A stretch of 64,000 nucleotides of DNA. It comes from DASQFQ01 sp963811595 (lineage in GTDB: Bacteria > Actinomycetota > Thermoleophilia > Solirubrobacterales > Solirubrobacteraceae). Each line of letters opens with the position of its first letter. Within the stretch, counting starts at the first letter, position 1. Below the pieces are notes generated by a model. The model did no database searches. It was not told the origin of the DNA and saw only the letters and a list, made by a program, of their open reading frames with translations. The stretch lies in NCBI GenBank assembly GCA_963811595.1, contig CAWERW010000016.1, positions 402,875 to 466,874 of the forward strand. Reading direction: 5' to 3'. A program made the translations under genes and the position numbers. Shown here piece by piece: positions 30,637-42,429 of the stretch.

Positions 30637-31550
30637 ATGAGCAGGCGCATGAAGGCACTCGCGGCCGTCAATGTCATCGGATGGCTGGTCGCGGTGCCGC
30701 TGCTGCTGGTCGCGCTCGTCGACCCCTTCGTCGACTTCGGCGACTGGCCCGACCGTCTGATCGGCGATCGAGGGGGCTCCGTGCAGCTCCGCACGCCCGA
30801 GGCCCAGCGCGAGCGCGAGGATCGCTCGTCCGTCCGCGCCGAGCGCCGCTCCAGCCAGGACGACCCGCTCGAGGCGGCGCGCGAGGCGATCGAGACCTTC
30901 AACCCCGCGCCGGCCACCGGCGTGCCGCTCGCCGCCGAGCCCGGCGGTGGCGCCCCGCCCGCCGGTGGCGGGCCCGCCCCGCGGCGCCCGATCGGCGAGA
31001 CCGGCCCGGGCTCCGGCGACGTGACCGTGCCGCCCATCGTCCCCGCGCCGCTGCCGGTGGTGGCTCCGCCGGCGACCGGCGTCGGCCCGTCCACCGGCGC
31101 TCCGCCCGTGGTGATCCCCGATCTGCCCGTGGCCGGGCCCGGCCAGCCCACCCGCACCGAGCCGCCGGCTCCCGAGCTGCCGATCGCCGCCGCGCCGCCC
31201 GGCGAGCCCGAGGGCCCCGGTCCCGGCCCGACGCCCACGCCGACCCCGTCGCCGGAGCCGACGCCCGAGCCGACCGTGGAGCCGACGCCGGAGCCGACAC
31301 CGGACCCGAGCGAGACGCCCGATCCCGAGCCGACCGCCGAGCCGACACCCGAGCCGACCGCCACCCCGGCGCCGCCCGCGCCCGAGGTCCCGGTGCCGCC
31401 GGAGGAGCCGCCCGCCGAGCCCGAGGGCCCGCCCGCGCCGCCGCCGGAGGACGAGGATCCGCCGGGCTCGCACATCCCGGCGGCCGTCAAGCCGCCGCAG
31501 GACCAGATGCCGGCGCCGGACCTCCCAGACGCGCCCGGCCCGCCGCCGAC

Positions 31551-31554
<4 letters not shown>
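30637..31554 (+). CDS. Membrane-anchored Pro/Thr/Glu-rich protein
   Basis: A 305-aa protein: basic start MSRRMK, one membrane helix (VIGWLVAVPLLLVALVDPFV), a charged segment to about residue 90, then a long Pro-rich region with PTPEPT/PDPEPT repeats (about 195-250) and an acidic Pro tail. It is probably an extracytoplasmic wall-spanning stalk with no folded domain at its end. No family. Its stop shares CTAG with the convergent lepA stop; it diverges from hadA with about 90 bp between starts. Confidence 0.72.
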
Positions 31555-33356
<1,802 letters not shown>

Positions 33357-33370
33357 GGGCGGAGGACAGG

Positions 33371-34960
33371 TTACGAGCCGGGCCGCGCGCGGCTGCGGAG
33401 CAGGCGGAGGATCTGGGCGGCCTCGGGGATGCGGAGCGCGAGCACGGCGCCGGCATAGACCGCGCTGCCGAGCGCGAGGGCGATGGTGACGGCGGCGAAC
33501 TGGGCGGCCAGGCTGCGGCCAAGCGCCTCGTCGAGCAGGTCCCAGCTGTAGTAGGCGACGAGCCCGTAGAGCGCGCCGGCGGCGAGCATCCCGGCGACCG
33601 CCTTCAGCGTGCGCCCGATCTCGAAGCCGTGCAGCTCGCGGCGCAGGAAGAACGCCTGCAGGACGGTCATCGCGGCGCTGCCGACCGCGGTGCCGATCAC
33701 GATGCCGGCGATGCCGAGCGGCTCGTACAGCGCGAGCGAGACGCCGACGTTGATCAGGAGCGTCGCGCCGGCCAGCGCGGTCGGGAACCACGGGCGCTGG
33801 AGCGAGAAGAACGTGCGCGTGAGCAGGAGGTTCGCCCCGCTGAAGGGCAGCGAGAAGCTGAACCAGAACAGCGCCTCGGCGACGTCGTCGGTCGACGCCG
33901 CGCCGAACTCCCCGCGCTCGTAGACCAGGCGGGTGAGCGGCTCGGCGAGGACCGCGGTGGCGAACGCCGCCGGGATGAGCAGCAGCGCGATCTGGCGCAC
34001 GCCGTTGCCGCTGGTGGCCCGCAGGCCGTCGTAGTCGCGGCGGGCGGCGAAGCGGGCGAGCGTCGGGAACAGCACGGTCGCCACCGCCACGGAGAAGATG
34101 CCCTGGGGCAGCATGTAGAGCCGGAACGCACGGTCGATCGCGGCGGGGGCGCCCGCCGAGACGAGCGAGCCGAGCGCCGAGTTGATGACGAGGTTGAAGT
34201 TGATGAGCCCGAGGCCGATCGTCACCGGCAGCATCAGGACGAGGACGTGGCGGATGCGCGGGTCGCGCCAGCTGAACGAGATCTTCAGCTCGAACCCGAC
34301 CCGCTTGAGCACGGGCAGGCACATCGCGAACTGCACGACGGTGCCCGCGAGCACGCCGATCGCGTACGCGTAGACCTCGTTCGGCCCCTCGAACAGCGGC
34401 TTCGCAGCGACCAGCACGATGATGATCACCGCGTTCCACACGACCGGCGAGATCGCGGGGATCGTGAAGTGGTCGTAGGCGTTGAGGATCCCGACCACGA
34501 GCCCGTTGAGGCCGAGCAGGACGACGATCGGGAACATCACGCGGCTCAGGCCGACGGTCAGCTGGTCGAGCTCCTCGCTGAACTTGTCGCCGGTGATCGG
34601 CGGGATCACCCACGGCGCGATGACGATGAACAGCAGCGTGACCGCGCCCAGCGCGACGAGGATCAGCCCGAACAGCGCGCCGGCGAGCTGGAACGCCTCC
34701 TTGCGCTTCTGCTTCTCCAGCAGCTCGGTGAAGACGGGGACGAAGGCGGCGCTCAGCGCGGAGTCGGCGACGAGCGCGCGCAGCAGGTTCGGGACCTGGA
34801 ACGCGATCGTGAACGCGGAGAACGGCCCGGAGGTCCCGAAGTAGCTCGACGCGACGACCTCGCGGATCAGCCCGGCGATCCGGGAGAGCCCCGTCGCGAT
34901 CGAGAAGATGACCGTGTTGAGCGCGATCCGGCGCGCCGGTGGAGTGGCCGGAGGGGGCAC
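33371..34960 (-). CDS. murJ: Lipid II flippase MurJ (MviN family)
   Basis: A 529-aa polytopic membrane protein with about 14 helices. Family features: TGLSRIAGLIREVVASSYFG near the start, ALSAAFVPVFTELL, and PQGIFSVAVATVLFPTLAR in the middle. It exports lipid II for peptidoglycan synthesis. The GTG start is 30 bp from the divergent rpsT start. No C-terminal pseudokinase domain, which some actinobacterial MurJ proteins carry, is present. Confidence 0.93.
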   Translation of the reverse strand: MPPPATPPARRIALNTVIFSIATGLSRIAGLIREVVASSYFGTSGPFSAFTIAFQVPNLLRALVADSALSAAFVPVFTELLEKQKRKEAFQLAGALFGLILVALGAVTLLFIVIAPWVIPPITGDKFSEELDQLTVGLSRVMFPIVVLLGLNGLVVGILNAYDHFTIPAISPVVWNAVIIIVLVAAKPLFEGPNEVYAYAIGVLAGTVVQFAMCLPVLKRVGFELKISFSWRDPRIRHVLVLMLPVTIGLGLINFNLVINSALGSLVSAGAPAAIDRAFRLYMLPQGIFSVAVATVLFPTLARFAARRDYDGLRATSGNGVRQIALLLIPAAFATAVLAEPLTRLVYERGEFGAASTDDVAEALFWFSFSLPFSGANLLLTRTFFSLQRPWFPTALAGATLLINVGVSLALYEPLGIAGIVIGTAVGSAAMTVLQAFFLRRELHGFEIGRTLKAVAGMLAAGALYGLVAYYSWDLLDEALGRSLAAQFAAVTIALALGSAVYAGAVLALRIPEAAQILRLLRSRARPGS

Positions 34961-34970
34961 GAGCCGTCGC

Positions 34971-34976
34971 TATAGT
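34971..34976 (+). promoter_or_regulatory. Possible -10 box for rpsT
   Basis: TATAGT lies 14 bp before the rpsT ATG in very GC-rich surroundings. No clear -35 is seen, and no purine-rich ribosome binding site fits between it and the ATG, so the mRNA would be nearly leaderless. Confidence 0.45.
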
Positions 34977-34990
34977 AGGCGCCCGTCCCG

Positions 34991-35257
34991 ATGGCCAATA
35001 TCGCCTCACAGAAGAAGCGGATCCTCCGCACCGAGCGCGAGCGTCTCGAGAACCGGCGCTACACGTCGGCGATCAAGACGTACTTCCGCCGCCTGCAGGC
35101 TGCTGTCGAGGGCGGCGACGACAAGGCCGCCGAGGCCGAGCACCAGCAGCTGATCCGGCTGGTCGACAAGGCCGTCAAGCGCGGGGCGCTGCACAAGAAC
35201 TCCGGCGCCCGCAAGAAGTCGCGCGCGGCCAAGCTGCGCCGCAGCGTCTCCGCCTAG
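34991..35257 (+). CDS. rpsT: 30S ribosomal protein S20
   Basis: An 88-aa basic protein that binds 16S rRNA early in assembly. MANIASQKKRILRTERERLENRR at the start, TYFRRLQAAVEGGD in the middle and KGAL-type KRGALHKNSGARKKSRAAKLRR at the end are family features. It diverges from murJ, and its stop codon shares CTAG with the convergent holA. Confidence 0.97.
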   Translation: MANIASQKKRILRTERERLENRRYTSAIKTYFRRLQAAVEGGDDKAAEAEHQQLIRLVDKAVKRGALHKNSGARKKSRAAKLRRSVSA

Positions 35258-36237
35258 CCCGCCGCCGCCAGCACCGCTCGCACCGCGAGCGTGTCCTCGG
35301 CGAGGGCGCCCTGGCTCGGGCCGCCTCCGCGGCTCTCGAGCTCGAGGTCGGCGACGATCTCCAGCGCGCGCCGGAACGCGTCGACGTCGCGCTTCGAGAC
35401 CTCCTCGACGAACCGCGCCGCGACCTTCGGGCCCATCCGGAGCCCCTTGCGGGCCTCGGCGGGCGGCTTGCCGGCGGCGAGCGCCTCGGCGACCTTGATC
35501 GCGTCGCGCAGGCGGTCGGCGATGTTGAACATGAGCCGCGGCAGCCGCTCGCCCTGGCCGCGCAGCTCGACGAGGGCGCGGATGGCGGCCTTCTCGTCGC
35601 CGGCGACGAGGGCGTCGCCGAGCGTCCAGACCTTGCGCTCGGAGGAGGCGGAGGAGGACTCCTCGATCTCGGTCTCGCCGAGCGAGGCGCCCCGGCCGTG
35701 CTCGAGCTCGAGCTTCTCGAGCTCGCGCAGCAGGCGCTGCTGGCGCTCCCCGACCTGCGCGATGAGCGCGCGGGCCGCTCCCTTGTCGACCTCGAGGCCG
35801 AGCTCGCTGGCACGCGCCTGCACCCAGCTGGGCAGCTCCCACGGCTTGACGCCGCTCTCGACCGCGATCTGCCCGCCGGCGCGCTCGACGGCGGCGCGCA
35901 GCCCGTCGGGGACCTTGTAGCGGCTCTCCTCGCGACCGAACAGCGCGAGCGTGAGCGTCTCGCCGTCCATGCCCTGCATGGCGGCGGCGACGAGCTCGAC
36001 GTCGGCGTCCTTCCAGCGCTCGACGCCGTCGGCGATCACGAAGCGGCGGCCCATGGCGAACGTCATCGTCGTGAGCGCGGCGATCACGCTCTCGGCGCTG
36101 CACTCGTCGCCCTCGAGCACCTCCACCCCGCCGGCGCCGCTCTCCTCCTCCGCGAGCGCGCGCAGCTTGGCGCGGCGCTCGGCGATGCGGCCGTGGTCGT
36201 CGCCGAGGACGAGGTAGGCGGGCTTGAAGGCGGGCAC
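35254..36237 (-). CDS. holA: DNA polymerase III subunit delta
   Basis: Clamp-loader subunit, 327 aa. AYLVLGDDHGRIAERRAKL at the N-terminus, FAMGRRFVIADGVERWKDAD, LGLEVDKGAARALIAQVGERQQRLLRELEKLEL and the C-terminal collar helices (LRDAIKVAEALAAGK) match HolA. The GTG at 36235-36237 is chosen because the longer frame is antisense to comEC sequence. Together with comEC, comEA and rpsT this is a widespread layout. It is 11 bp after comEC. Confidence 0.92.
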   Translation of the reverse strand: MPAFKPAYLVLGDDHGRIAERRAKLRALAEEESGAGGVEVLEGDECSAESVIAALTTMTFAMGRRFVIADGVERWKDADVELVAAAMQGMDGETLTLALFGREESRYKVPDGLRAAVERAGGQIAVESGVKPWELPSWVQARASELGLEVDKGAARALIAQVGERQQRLLRELEKLELEHGRGASLGETEIEESSSASSERKVWTLGDALVAGDEKAAIRALVELRGQGERLPRLMFNIADRLRDAIKVAEALAAGKPPAEARKGLRMGPKVAARFVEEVSKRDVDAFRRALEIVADLELESRGGGPSQGALAEDTLAVRAVLAAAG

Positions 36238-36248
36238 GGCGGCCGAGT

Positions 36249-38495
36249 CTACGACTCGATCCTGACGCCGGCCGCCGTGATCCGGAGGCGCACCGTCCCA
36301 TCCCGGTCCGTGCGGAAGACGCGCGGCACGACGGCGCGCAGCGCCGCGAGCGTCGGCGCCGTCGGATGGCCGTAGCTGTTGCCCTTGCCGACCTCGACGG
36401 CGGCGAACGCCGGCTTGGTGCGGGCGAGCAGCGCCGGGAGGCCGGGGTCGTCGCTGCCGTGGTGAGCGACCTTGAGCGCCTCCACGCGCGGGAGCTCGAG
36501 CCCGGCGGTGACGTCGGACTCCGCGTCCGCGGGCAGCAGCACGTCGAAGCTCCCGACGCTCGCGAGCGCCACCACGGCGCGGGCGTTGGGGTCGCCGTCG
36601 GCACGCCAGTGCGGCGGCGGGCGGGGCGGCCACAGGAGGCTGAGGCGGATGGCGCCGAGCGCGAGGGCCTGGCCGGCGTAGGCGGGCCGGGCGGTGCGCG
36701 GCAGCGCGCGCCGAACGGGCGTCGGCCACCCGGCGCCGCCGTCGAGCACGAGCCGCGGCGCGTGCTCGCGGATGACGTCGAGCGCCATCCCCTCGTGGTC
36801 GGCCTGGGCGTGGGTGATGAGCAGCGCGTCGAGCCGCTCCACCCCGGCCTCGGCGAGCCGCTGGAGGATCGGGCCGCCGGGCGGGCCGGTGTCGACGAGC
36901 AGCGAGGCGCCGCCGTGCTGGAGCAGCGTCGCGTCGCCCTGGCCGACGTCGAGGAAGGAGACGACGAGCTCGCCGGGGCGCGGGCCATCAGGCGTGTCGA
37001 GCCGCGGAGCGAGCACGAGGGCCGCCGCCGCGACCGCGCATGCGCCCGCCACGGCGCGCCGGGCGCCGAGCCACCGCCCCGCACGGCCGGCCAGCACGAT
37101 CGCGGCGATCGTCGCGGCGTACGCCAGCGCGAGGCCAGCCGGGCCGCCGAGCCGCACCGGCAGCGCCGCCGCGCTCGGCTGCGCGGCGACGTGCGCCACC
37201 CACTCGAGGTAGGCGAGCAGCGGGCCGTTGAGCGCGTTCAGCGGCGCGCACAGCCCCGGCGAGACCTGGGCGAGCGCGATCGCGACCATGCCGAGCCACA
37301 TCACCGGCGCGACCGCGGGCGCGGCCGCGAGGTTGGCGGGCAGCGAGGCGAGCGAGACCTGCTCGAAGTGCAGCGCCATCAGCGGCGCGGTCGCGAGCGT
37401 CGCCGCCGCGGTCACGGCCGCCGCGTCCGCGAGCGGCCCGGGCAGACGCGCGCGGCGCAGCGCCTCGCGCCATCGCGGCGCGAGCGCGAGCAGCCCGGCC
37501 ACCGCGGCGAACGACAGCTGCCATCCGGGCTCTCCGGACGCGAGCGGGTTGAGCGCGAGCGTCGCCACCGCCGCCAGGCCCAGCGCGTACCAGCGCGACG
37601 CCGGCCGCCCCGCGAGCGCGGCGACGAGCCCCGCGCAGCCCATCACCCCGGCCCGCTGGATCGACGGCCCGCCGCCGGCGAGCGGCACGTAGAGCGCGAT
37701 CAGCGCGATCGCGGTGACGAGCCGCGCGCGCAGCCCTGCCCCGGTGACCATGCCCGCGGCGAGCACGAGGAGCGCGAGCAGCATCACGTTCTGGCCCGAG
37801 ACCGCGAGCAGGTGCGCGAGCCCGGAGCGCTGGAAGTCGGTCTCCACCTCCTCCGTCAGCGCCTCGTCCTGACCGAGCACCATGCCGCGCAGCAGCGCCG
37901 CCTCCTCCCCGGGCAGCCCGCGGCCGAGCCCGTCCTCGGCCCGCCGGCGCACGCCGTCGAGCGCGCCGGCCACACCGCCCCGGCCGGTCCCGGTCGGCTC
38001 GAACCGATCCGCCTCGAGCGCCGCGTGCGCCCCGCGGCGCCGCTGGAACGCGTCGTACTTGCCGAGCGGCGCCACGGATCCCGCGACCGCGACAACCTCC
38101 CCGACGCCGGGCGACGCGCTGCCCCGCAGCCGCACGACCGCCACGTCGTCGAGCCCGCGCAGCCGGACGCGGGCCGACGCGTGGGCGCCGCGCCGCCGGA
38201 CGGGCTCGAGCACGACCGCGGTGCCCTCCCAGCGCTCTCCGCTCATCGCTGCGAGCGGCCCGGAGTCGAGCGCTGCGAGGCGGGCGTCCGCGAGCGTGGC
38301 GCCTCCCAGCGCCGCGCCGGCGGCGAGCAGGGCGACGCCCGCCCGCCCGGCGAGCGCGGCGCCGAGCAACGCCGCCACGACCGTCGCCGCGGGCGAGACC
38401 GGCCCGAGCGCCAGCCCCACCCCGAGCGAGAACAGCACGACGTGCCGCGGGTGGCCGCGGATCGTGGCGAGCGCGGCGCTTGCCTCCGCCCTCAC
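36249..38495 (-). CDS. comEC: Competence protein ComEC/Rec2
   Basis: A 748-aa inner-membrane channel for single-stranded DNA uptake. An N-terminal OB-like/DUF4131 region (about 75-160) with helices at the very start, the Competence domain (about 200-480; GLAHLLAVSGQNVMLLALLVL, the family hallmark) and a C-terminal metallo-beta-lactamase-like domain with LLITHAQADHEGMALDVI and VEALKVAHHGSDD, holding metal-binding residues that some family members lose. GTG start, 4-nt overlap with comEA. With comEA present the organism may be naturally transformable. Confidence 0.94.
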   Translation of the reverse strand: MRAEASAALATIRGHPRHVVLFSLGVGLALGPVSPAATVVAALLGAALAGRAGVALLAAGAALGGATLADARLAALDSGPLAAMSGERWEGTAVVLEPVRRRGAHASARVRLRGLDDVAVVRLRGSASPGVGEVVAVAGSVAPLGKYDAFQRRRGAHAALEADRFEPTGTGRGGVAGALDGVRRRAEDGLGRGLPGEEAALLRGMVLGQDEALTEEVETDFQRSGLAHLLAVSGQNVMLLALLVLAAGMVTGAGLRARLVTAIALIALYVPLAGGGPSIQRAGVMGCAGLVAALAGRPASRWYALGLAAVATLALNPLASGEPGWQLSFAAVAGLLALAPRWREALRRARLPGPLADAAAVTAAATLATAPLMALHFEQVSLASLPANLAAAPAVAPVMWLGMVAIALAQVSPGLCAPLNALNGPLLAYLEWVAHVAAQPSAAALPVRLGGPAGLALAYAATIAAIVLAGRAGRWLGARRAVAGACAVAAAALVLAPRLDTPDGPRPGELVVSFLDVGQGDATLLQHGGASLLVDTGPPGGPILQRLAEAGVERLDALLITHAQADHEGMALDVIREHAPRLVLDGGAGWPTPVRRALPRTARPAYAGQALALGAIRLSLLWPPRPPPHWRADGDPNARAVVALASVGSFDVLLPADAESDVTAGLELPRVEALKVAHHGSDDPGLPALLARTKPAFAAVEVGKGNSYGHPTAPTLAALRAVVPRVFRTDRDGTVRLRITAAGVRIES

Positions 38496-39040
38496 ACGCG
38501 CACCTTCTCCCGCAGCGCCGCGAGGCGCTTCTCGCCGATGCCGGGCACCTGGCCGAGCTCCTCGACCGACCCGAAGCCGCCGTGGCGCTCGCGGTACTCG
38601 AGGATCGTGCCGGCCATCCCCGGGCCGATGCCGTCGAGCTCGTCGAGCTGCTCGGGCGTGGCGGTGTTGAGGTCGAGCGGCGCGCCCTCGCCGGGCGCCG
38701 CCGGCGCGGCGCCCTGGACCGGCACGACGACCTGGCGCCCGTCCTCGAGCTTGGCCGCGAGGTTGAGCGCGGAGAGGTCGGCGCGGCGGCGAGCGCCGCC
38801 GGCGCGGCGCACCGCGTCGACCACCCTCGCGCGCGCGGACAGCCGGTAGACGCCGGGCCGGCGCACCGCGCCGGCCACGTGCACGGTCAGGCGCGCGGCG
38901 GTCTCGTGCGGCTCGGCGACGCTGATCGGCGCCCGCGCCGGATCGCCGTCATCGCGCCCCAGGTAGCGCGCGCCCAGCAGCACCACCGCGACGAGGCCGA
39001 GCGCCCACAGGGCGAGGACGTGGCGCGGGGTCTCGGGCAC
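38492..39040 (-). CDS. comEA: Competence protein ComEA
   Basis: A 182-aa DNA receptor: an N-terminal membrane helix (VLALWALGLVAVVLLGARYL), a SLBB domain (LTVHVAGAVRRPGVYRLSARARVVDAVRRAGG) and a C-terminal helix-hairpin-helix pair (LDLNTATPEQLDELDGIGPGMAGTILEYRE, VPGIGEKRLAALRE). A GTG at 39038-39040 is the likely start. It is 61 bp downstream of leuS and coupled to comEC by 4 nt. Confidence 0.93.
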   Translation of the reverse strand: MPETPRHVLALWALGLVAVVLLGARYLGRDDGDPARAPISVAEPHETAARLTVHVAGAVRRPGVYRLSARARVVDAVRRAGGARRRADLSALNLAAKLEDGRQVVVPVQGAAPAAPGEGAPLDLNTATPEQLDELDGIGPGMAGTILEYRERHGGFGSVEELGQVPGIGEKRLAALREKVRV

Positions 39041-39101
39041 GACCGCCGAAGCTAGGCGGCACGGACACCCCATTCACCCCGGCTCTGTGCCGAAAGCGTG
39101 C

Positions 39102-41552
39102 CTAGCGGATGACGAAGTTGACGAGCTTGCCCGGCACGACGATGACCTTGACCACGTCCTTGCCGTCGACGTGCGACTCGATCCGCGGCGTCCGCGCCAG
39201 CGTCTCCAGCTCCTCGCGCGAGGCGCCCGCGGGCGCCTGCACGCGGTCGCGCAGCTTGCCGTTGACCTGCACGACCAGCTCGACTGTGTCGCGCTCGAGC
39301 AGCGCCGGGTCGGCGTCGGGCCAGGGCTCCTCCCACACCCGCGCGCCGGTCAGCAGCTCGTAGACCTCCGAGCCGCAGTGCGGCGCGAACGGGAAGATCA
39401 GCGAGGCCGCCGTCGCCGTCGCGAAGTGCAGCGCCGCCGGGGACACGGCGTCGCGCCGCCGGTAGCACTCGTTGACCAGCTCCATGACCGCCGCGATCGC
39501 CGTGTTGAAGGCGAACCGGCCCGCCATGTCGTTCGTGACCTTGTCGATCGCCCAGTGCGCCTTGCGCATCAGCTCGAGGTCGTCGCCCTCCGGGACCTCC
39601 AGCGGCCCCAGCGCCGGCCCCGGCTCGCCCGCGGCCGCCACGTCGACCCCCAGCCGCCACAGGCGCCCGAGGAAGCGGTGCACGCCCTCGACGCCCTCGT
39701 CCGACCAGTCCGCGTCCTGGTCCGGCGGCCCGATGAACAGGATGTAGCAGCGCGCGGTGTCCGCGCCGTAGCGCTCGACGTAGCCGACCGGGCTGATCAC
39801 GTTGCCCTTCGACTTCGACATCTTCGCGCCGTCGCGCGTGATCATCCCCTGCGTGAAGAGCCGCTGGAACGGCTCCTGGAAGTCGAGCAGCCCCATGTCC
39901 GCCAGCGCCTTCACGAAGAAGCGCGCGTACATCAGGTGCAGGATCGCGTGCTCGACGCCGCCGATGTACTGGTCGATCGGCATCCAGCGCGAGAGCACTC
40001 CCGGGTCCCACGCCTCGTCGTCGTTGCGCGCGTCGCAGTAGCGCAGGAAGTACCAGGACGAGTCGACGAACGTGTCCATCGTGTCGGTCTCGCGCCGCGC
40101 GTCGCCGCCGCAGGAGGGGCACGGCACGTTCACCCAGTCCTCGGCGGCCGCCAGCGGCGAGCGGCCCTTGGGCGCGTAGTCGCGCACGTCGGGCAGCTCG
40201 ACCGGCAGCTGGTCCTCCGGCACCGGCACCAGCCCGCAGGCGGGGCAGTGGATGATCGGGATCGGGCAGCCCCAGTAGCGCTGCCGCGACAGCAGCCAGT
40301 CGCGCAGCCGGTAGTTGATCGAGCGGTGCCCGCGGCCCTGCTCGTCGAGCCAGTCGACGATCTGCTCGAGCGCGTCGCGGTTGCCGATCCCGTCGAAGCG
40401 CCGGTCGGAGTTCACCAGCGGCCCGTCGCCCGTGTAGGGCAGCTCGTCGCCGCCCTCGATCACGCGCCGGATCGGGAGCTCGTACTTGACCGCGAACTCG
40501 TGGTCGCGCGCGTCGTGCCCGGGCACGGCCATGATCGCGCCGGTGCCGTACTCCATCAGCACGTAGTCGGCCACCCACATCGGGATCCGCTCGCCGTTGA
40601 CCGGGTTGACGACGGTGCGCCCGAGCGGCACGCCGGTCTTCTCGCGCTCGATGTCGCCGCGGTCCTCGTGGGACTCGGTCAGCGCGTGGTTGACGTACTC
40701 GCGGACCGCCTCCTCGTGCTCGGTGCCCTCGGCGAGCCGCAGCACGTCGGGGTGCTCGGGCGCCATGACGAAGAACGTCGCGCCGAACAGCGTGTCCGGC
40801 CGCGTCGTGAAGACGGGGTAGTCGACGCCCATCTCGGGCGCGCTGAACTGGACCTCGGCTCCCTCGGAGCGCCCGATCCAGTTGCGCTGCATGGTCACGA
40901 CGTGCGACGGCCACTCGATCGTCTCGAGGTCGTCGAGCAGGCGGTCGGCGTAGTCGGTGATGCGGAAGAACCACTGCTCCAGCTGGCGGGCCTCGACCGG
41001 CGTGCCGCAGCGCTCGCAGCGGCCGTCGATGACCTGCTCGTTGGCGAGCACGGTCTGGTCCTTCGGGCACCAGTTGACGGCCGCCTCGGAGCGGTAGGCC
41101 AGCCCGCGCTCGTAGAGCTTGAGGAAGATCCACTGGGTCCAGCGGTAGTAGGTCGGCTCGTTGCTCGCCAGCTCGCGCGACCAGTCGAACGAGACGCCCC
41201 ACGAGTGGAACTCGCGGTGGAAGGCGTCAATCGACTCCTGCGTCGAGTCGCGCGGGTGCTGCCCGCTGCGGATCGCGTGGTTCTCCGCCGGCAGGCCGAA
41301 CGCGTCATAGCCGATGGGATGCAGCACCCGGCGGCCGATCCGGCGCTGGAAGTGCGCGACCGCGTCCCCCACCGCGTAGTTCTTGAGGTGGCCCATGTGC
41401 GGCTCGCCCGACGGGTAGGGCAGCATCTCGAGCACGTAGTACGCGTCCGAGTCCGCGTCGTCGTTGGAGACCTCCCACGTGCGCTCGCGCTCCCACAGCG
41501 CCTGCCACTTCGGCTCGACGGTCTTCGGGTCGTAGCGGCGCTCGGTGGTCAT
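39102..41552 (-). CDS. leuS: Leucyl-tRNA synthetase
   Basis: Class I synthetase, 816 aa, charging tRNA-Leu. The HIGH-type motif is in PYPSGEPHMGHLKNY, the KMSKS loop is MSKSKGNVI, and the CP1 editing domain holds FTTRPDTLFGATFFVMAPEH and YGTGAIMAVPGHDARDHEF. The Cys clusters CERCGTP, CPACGL and CPSCGG give zinc-binding regions. The anticodon-binding and short C-terminal domains are complete (KDVVKVIVVPGKLVNFVIR). No T-box or other leader is obvious in the 74 bp to the divergent gene. Confidence 0.97.
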   Translation of the reverse strand: MTTERRYDPKTVEPKWQALWERERTWEVSNDDADSDAYYVLEMLPYPSGEPHMGHLKNYAVGDAVAHFQRRIGRRVLHPIGYDAFGLPAENHAIRSGQHPRDSTQESIDAFHREFHSWGVSFDWSRELASNEPTYYRWTQWIFLKLYERGLAYRSEAAVNWCPKDQTVLANEQVIDGRCERCGTPVEARQLEQWFFRITDYADRLLDDLETIEWPSHVVTMQRNWIGRSEGAEVQFSAPEMGVDYPVFTTRPDTLFGATFFVMAPEHPDVLRLAEGTEHEEAVREYVNHALTESHEDRGDIEREKTGVPLGRTVVNPVNGERIPMWVADYVLMEYGTGAIMAVPGHDARDHEFAVKYELPIRRVIEGGDELPYTGDGPLVNSDRRFDGIGNRDALEQIVDWLDEQGRGHRSINYRLRDWLLSRQRYWGCPIPIIHCPACGLVPVPEDQLPVELPDVRDYAPKGRSPLAAAEDWVNVPCPSCGGDARRETDTMDTFVDSSWYFLRYCDARNDDEAWDPGVLSRWMPIDQYIGGVEHAILHLMYARFFVKALADMGLLDFQEPFQRLFTQGMITRDGAKMSKSKGNVISPVGYVERYGADTARCYILFIGPPDQDADWSDEGVEGVHRFLGRLWRLGVDVAAAGEPGPALGPLEVPEGDDLELMRKAHWAIDKVTNDMAGRFAFNTAIAAVMELVNECYRRRDAVSPAALHFATATAASLIFPFAPHCGSEVYELLTGARVWEEPWPDADPALLERDTVELVVQVNGKLRDRVQAPAGASREELETLARTPRIESHVDGKDVVKVIVVPGKLVNFVIR

Positions 41553-41626
41553 GGGCGGGTGAGGTTAGCGCCGTGGCGCGGAAATCCTGGACCTTCGACC
41601 GTGGTGACGCGGCGTCCGTTTCGAGG

Positions 41627-42403
41627 ATGCTCCTCGCCGTGAGACGACATCGCGCATCCATCTTCACCGTCGCGGCCATCGCCGCCGCGCTCTGCCTGCC
41701 GGGCACCGCGTCGGCCGCCTACGACTTCCCGCTCAGCGGCTACTGGCCGCTGAACGAAGGCAAGGGGCAGGTGGCACGCGACTGGTCGGGCAATGGCAAC
41801 CACGGTCGCCTCGGCTCGACGCCCGGCGTCGACGCCAACGACCCCACGTGGATCAGGGGCCTCTTCTTCTGGAGTTCCGCGCTGCGCTTCGACGGCAACG
41901 ACTTCGTGTCGATCCCGGATTCGAACGACCTCGAGTCGCAGCAGCTGACCGTCTCCGCGTGGTTCCGCGGCACCGGCTCGCCCGGCCCATGGAAGCACCT
42001 GGTCGCCAAGGGGTCGAACGAGTGCCAGGCCGGCGCCTACGGCCTCTACACCGGCCAGGGCGGCGGCCTCGGCTTCTACGTCTCCTCGCTCGAGAACTAC
42101 GGGTGGACGCGCGCTCCGGAGGCGCCCACGACGGTGTGGGACGGCAAGTGGCACAACGCGTCCGGCACGTTCGACGGCACCACCGTGCGCCTGTTCATCG
42201 ACGGCAAGGAGATCGAGAGCGGCACGCCGCGCACCGAGACGATCGACTACGGGACGCCGGAGGGCGACACCAGCATCGGCGGCTACCGCGGAAGCTGTGA
42301 CCTGATGCTCACAGGCGACCTCGACGAGGTGTCGATCTGGCGCAAGGCGCTGCCGGTCGCGGACATCTGGAAGCGCGCCGCCGTGTTCTTCGCTCCGCGC
42401 TGA
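41627..42403 (+). CDS. Secreted LamG/concanavalin-like domain protein
   Basis: About 258 aa from the ATG at 41627-41629 (an upstream start would add 18 polar residues before the signal peptide). Signal peptide ending GTASAA, then one LamG-type jelly roll: YWPLNEGKGQVARDWSGNGNHG, ALRFDGNDFVSIPDS, LTVSAWFRG, GKWHNASGTFDGTTVRLFIDGKEI and LDEVSIWRKAL. Such domains bind sugars or serve as adhesins; the ligand is unknown. No anchor is visible. A tRNA-Ala follows. Confidence 0.85.
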   Translation: MLLAVRRHRASIFTVAAIAAALCLPGTASAAYDFPLSGYWPLNEGKGQVARDWSGNGNHGRLGSTPGVDANDPTWIRGLFFWSSALRFDGNDFVSIPDSNDLESQQLTVSAWFRGTGSPGPWKHLVAKGSNECQAGAYGLYTGQGGGLGFYVSSLENYGWTRAPEAPTTVWDGKWHNASGTFDGTTVRLFIDGKEIESGTPRTETIDYGTPEGDTSIGGYRGSCDLMLTGDLDEVSIWRKALPVADIWKRAAVFFAPR

Positions 42404-42429
42404 GTCGCGATAAACTCACGCTCCACCCA

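Noticed and set aside
41573..41626. Upstream start for the LamG protein
   Set aside because: The extra 18 residues are polar and would precede the signal peptide; the ATG at 41627 gives a normal signal sequence.
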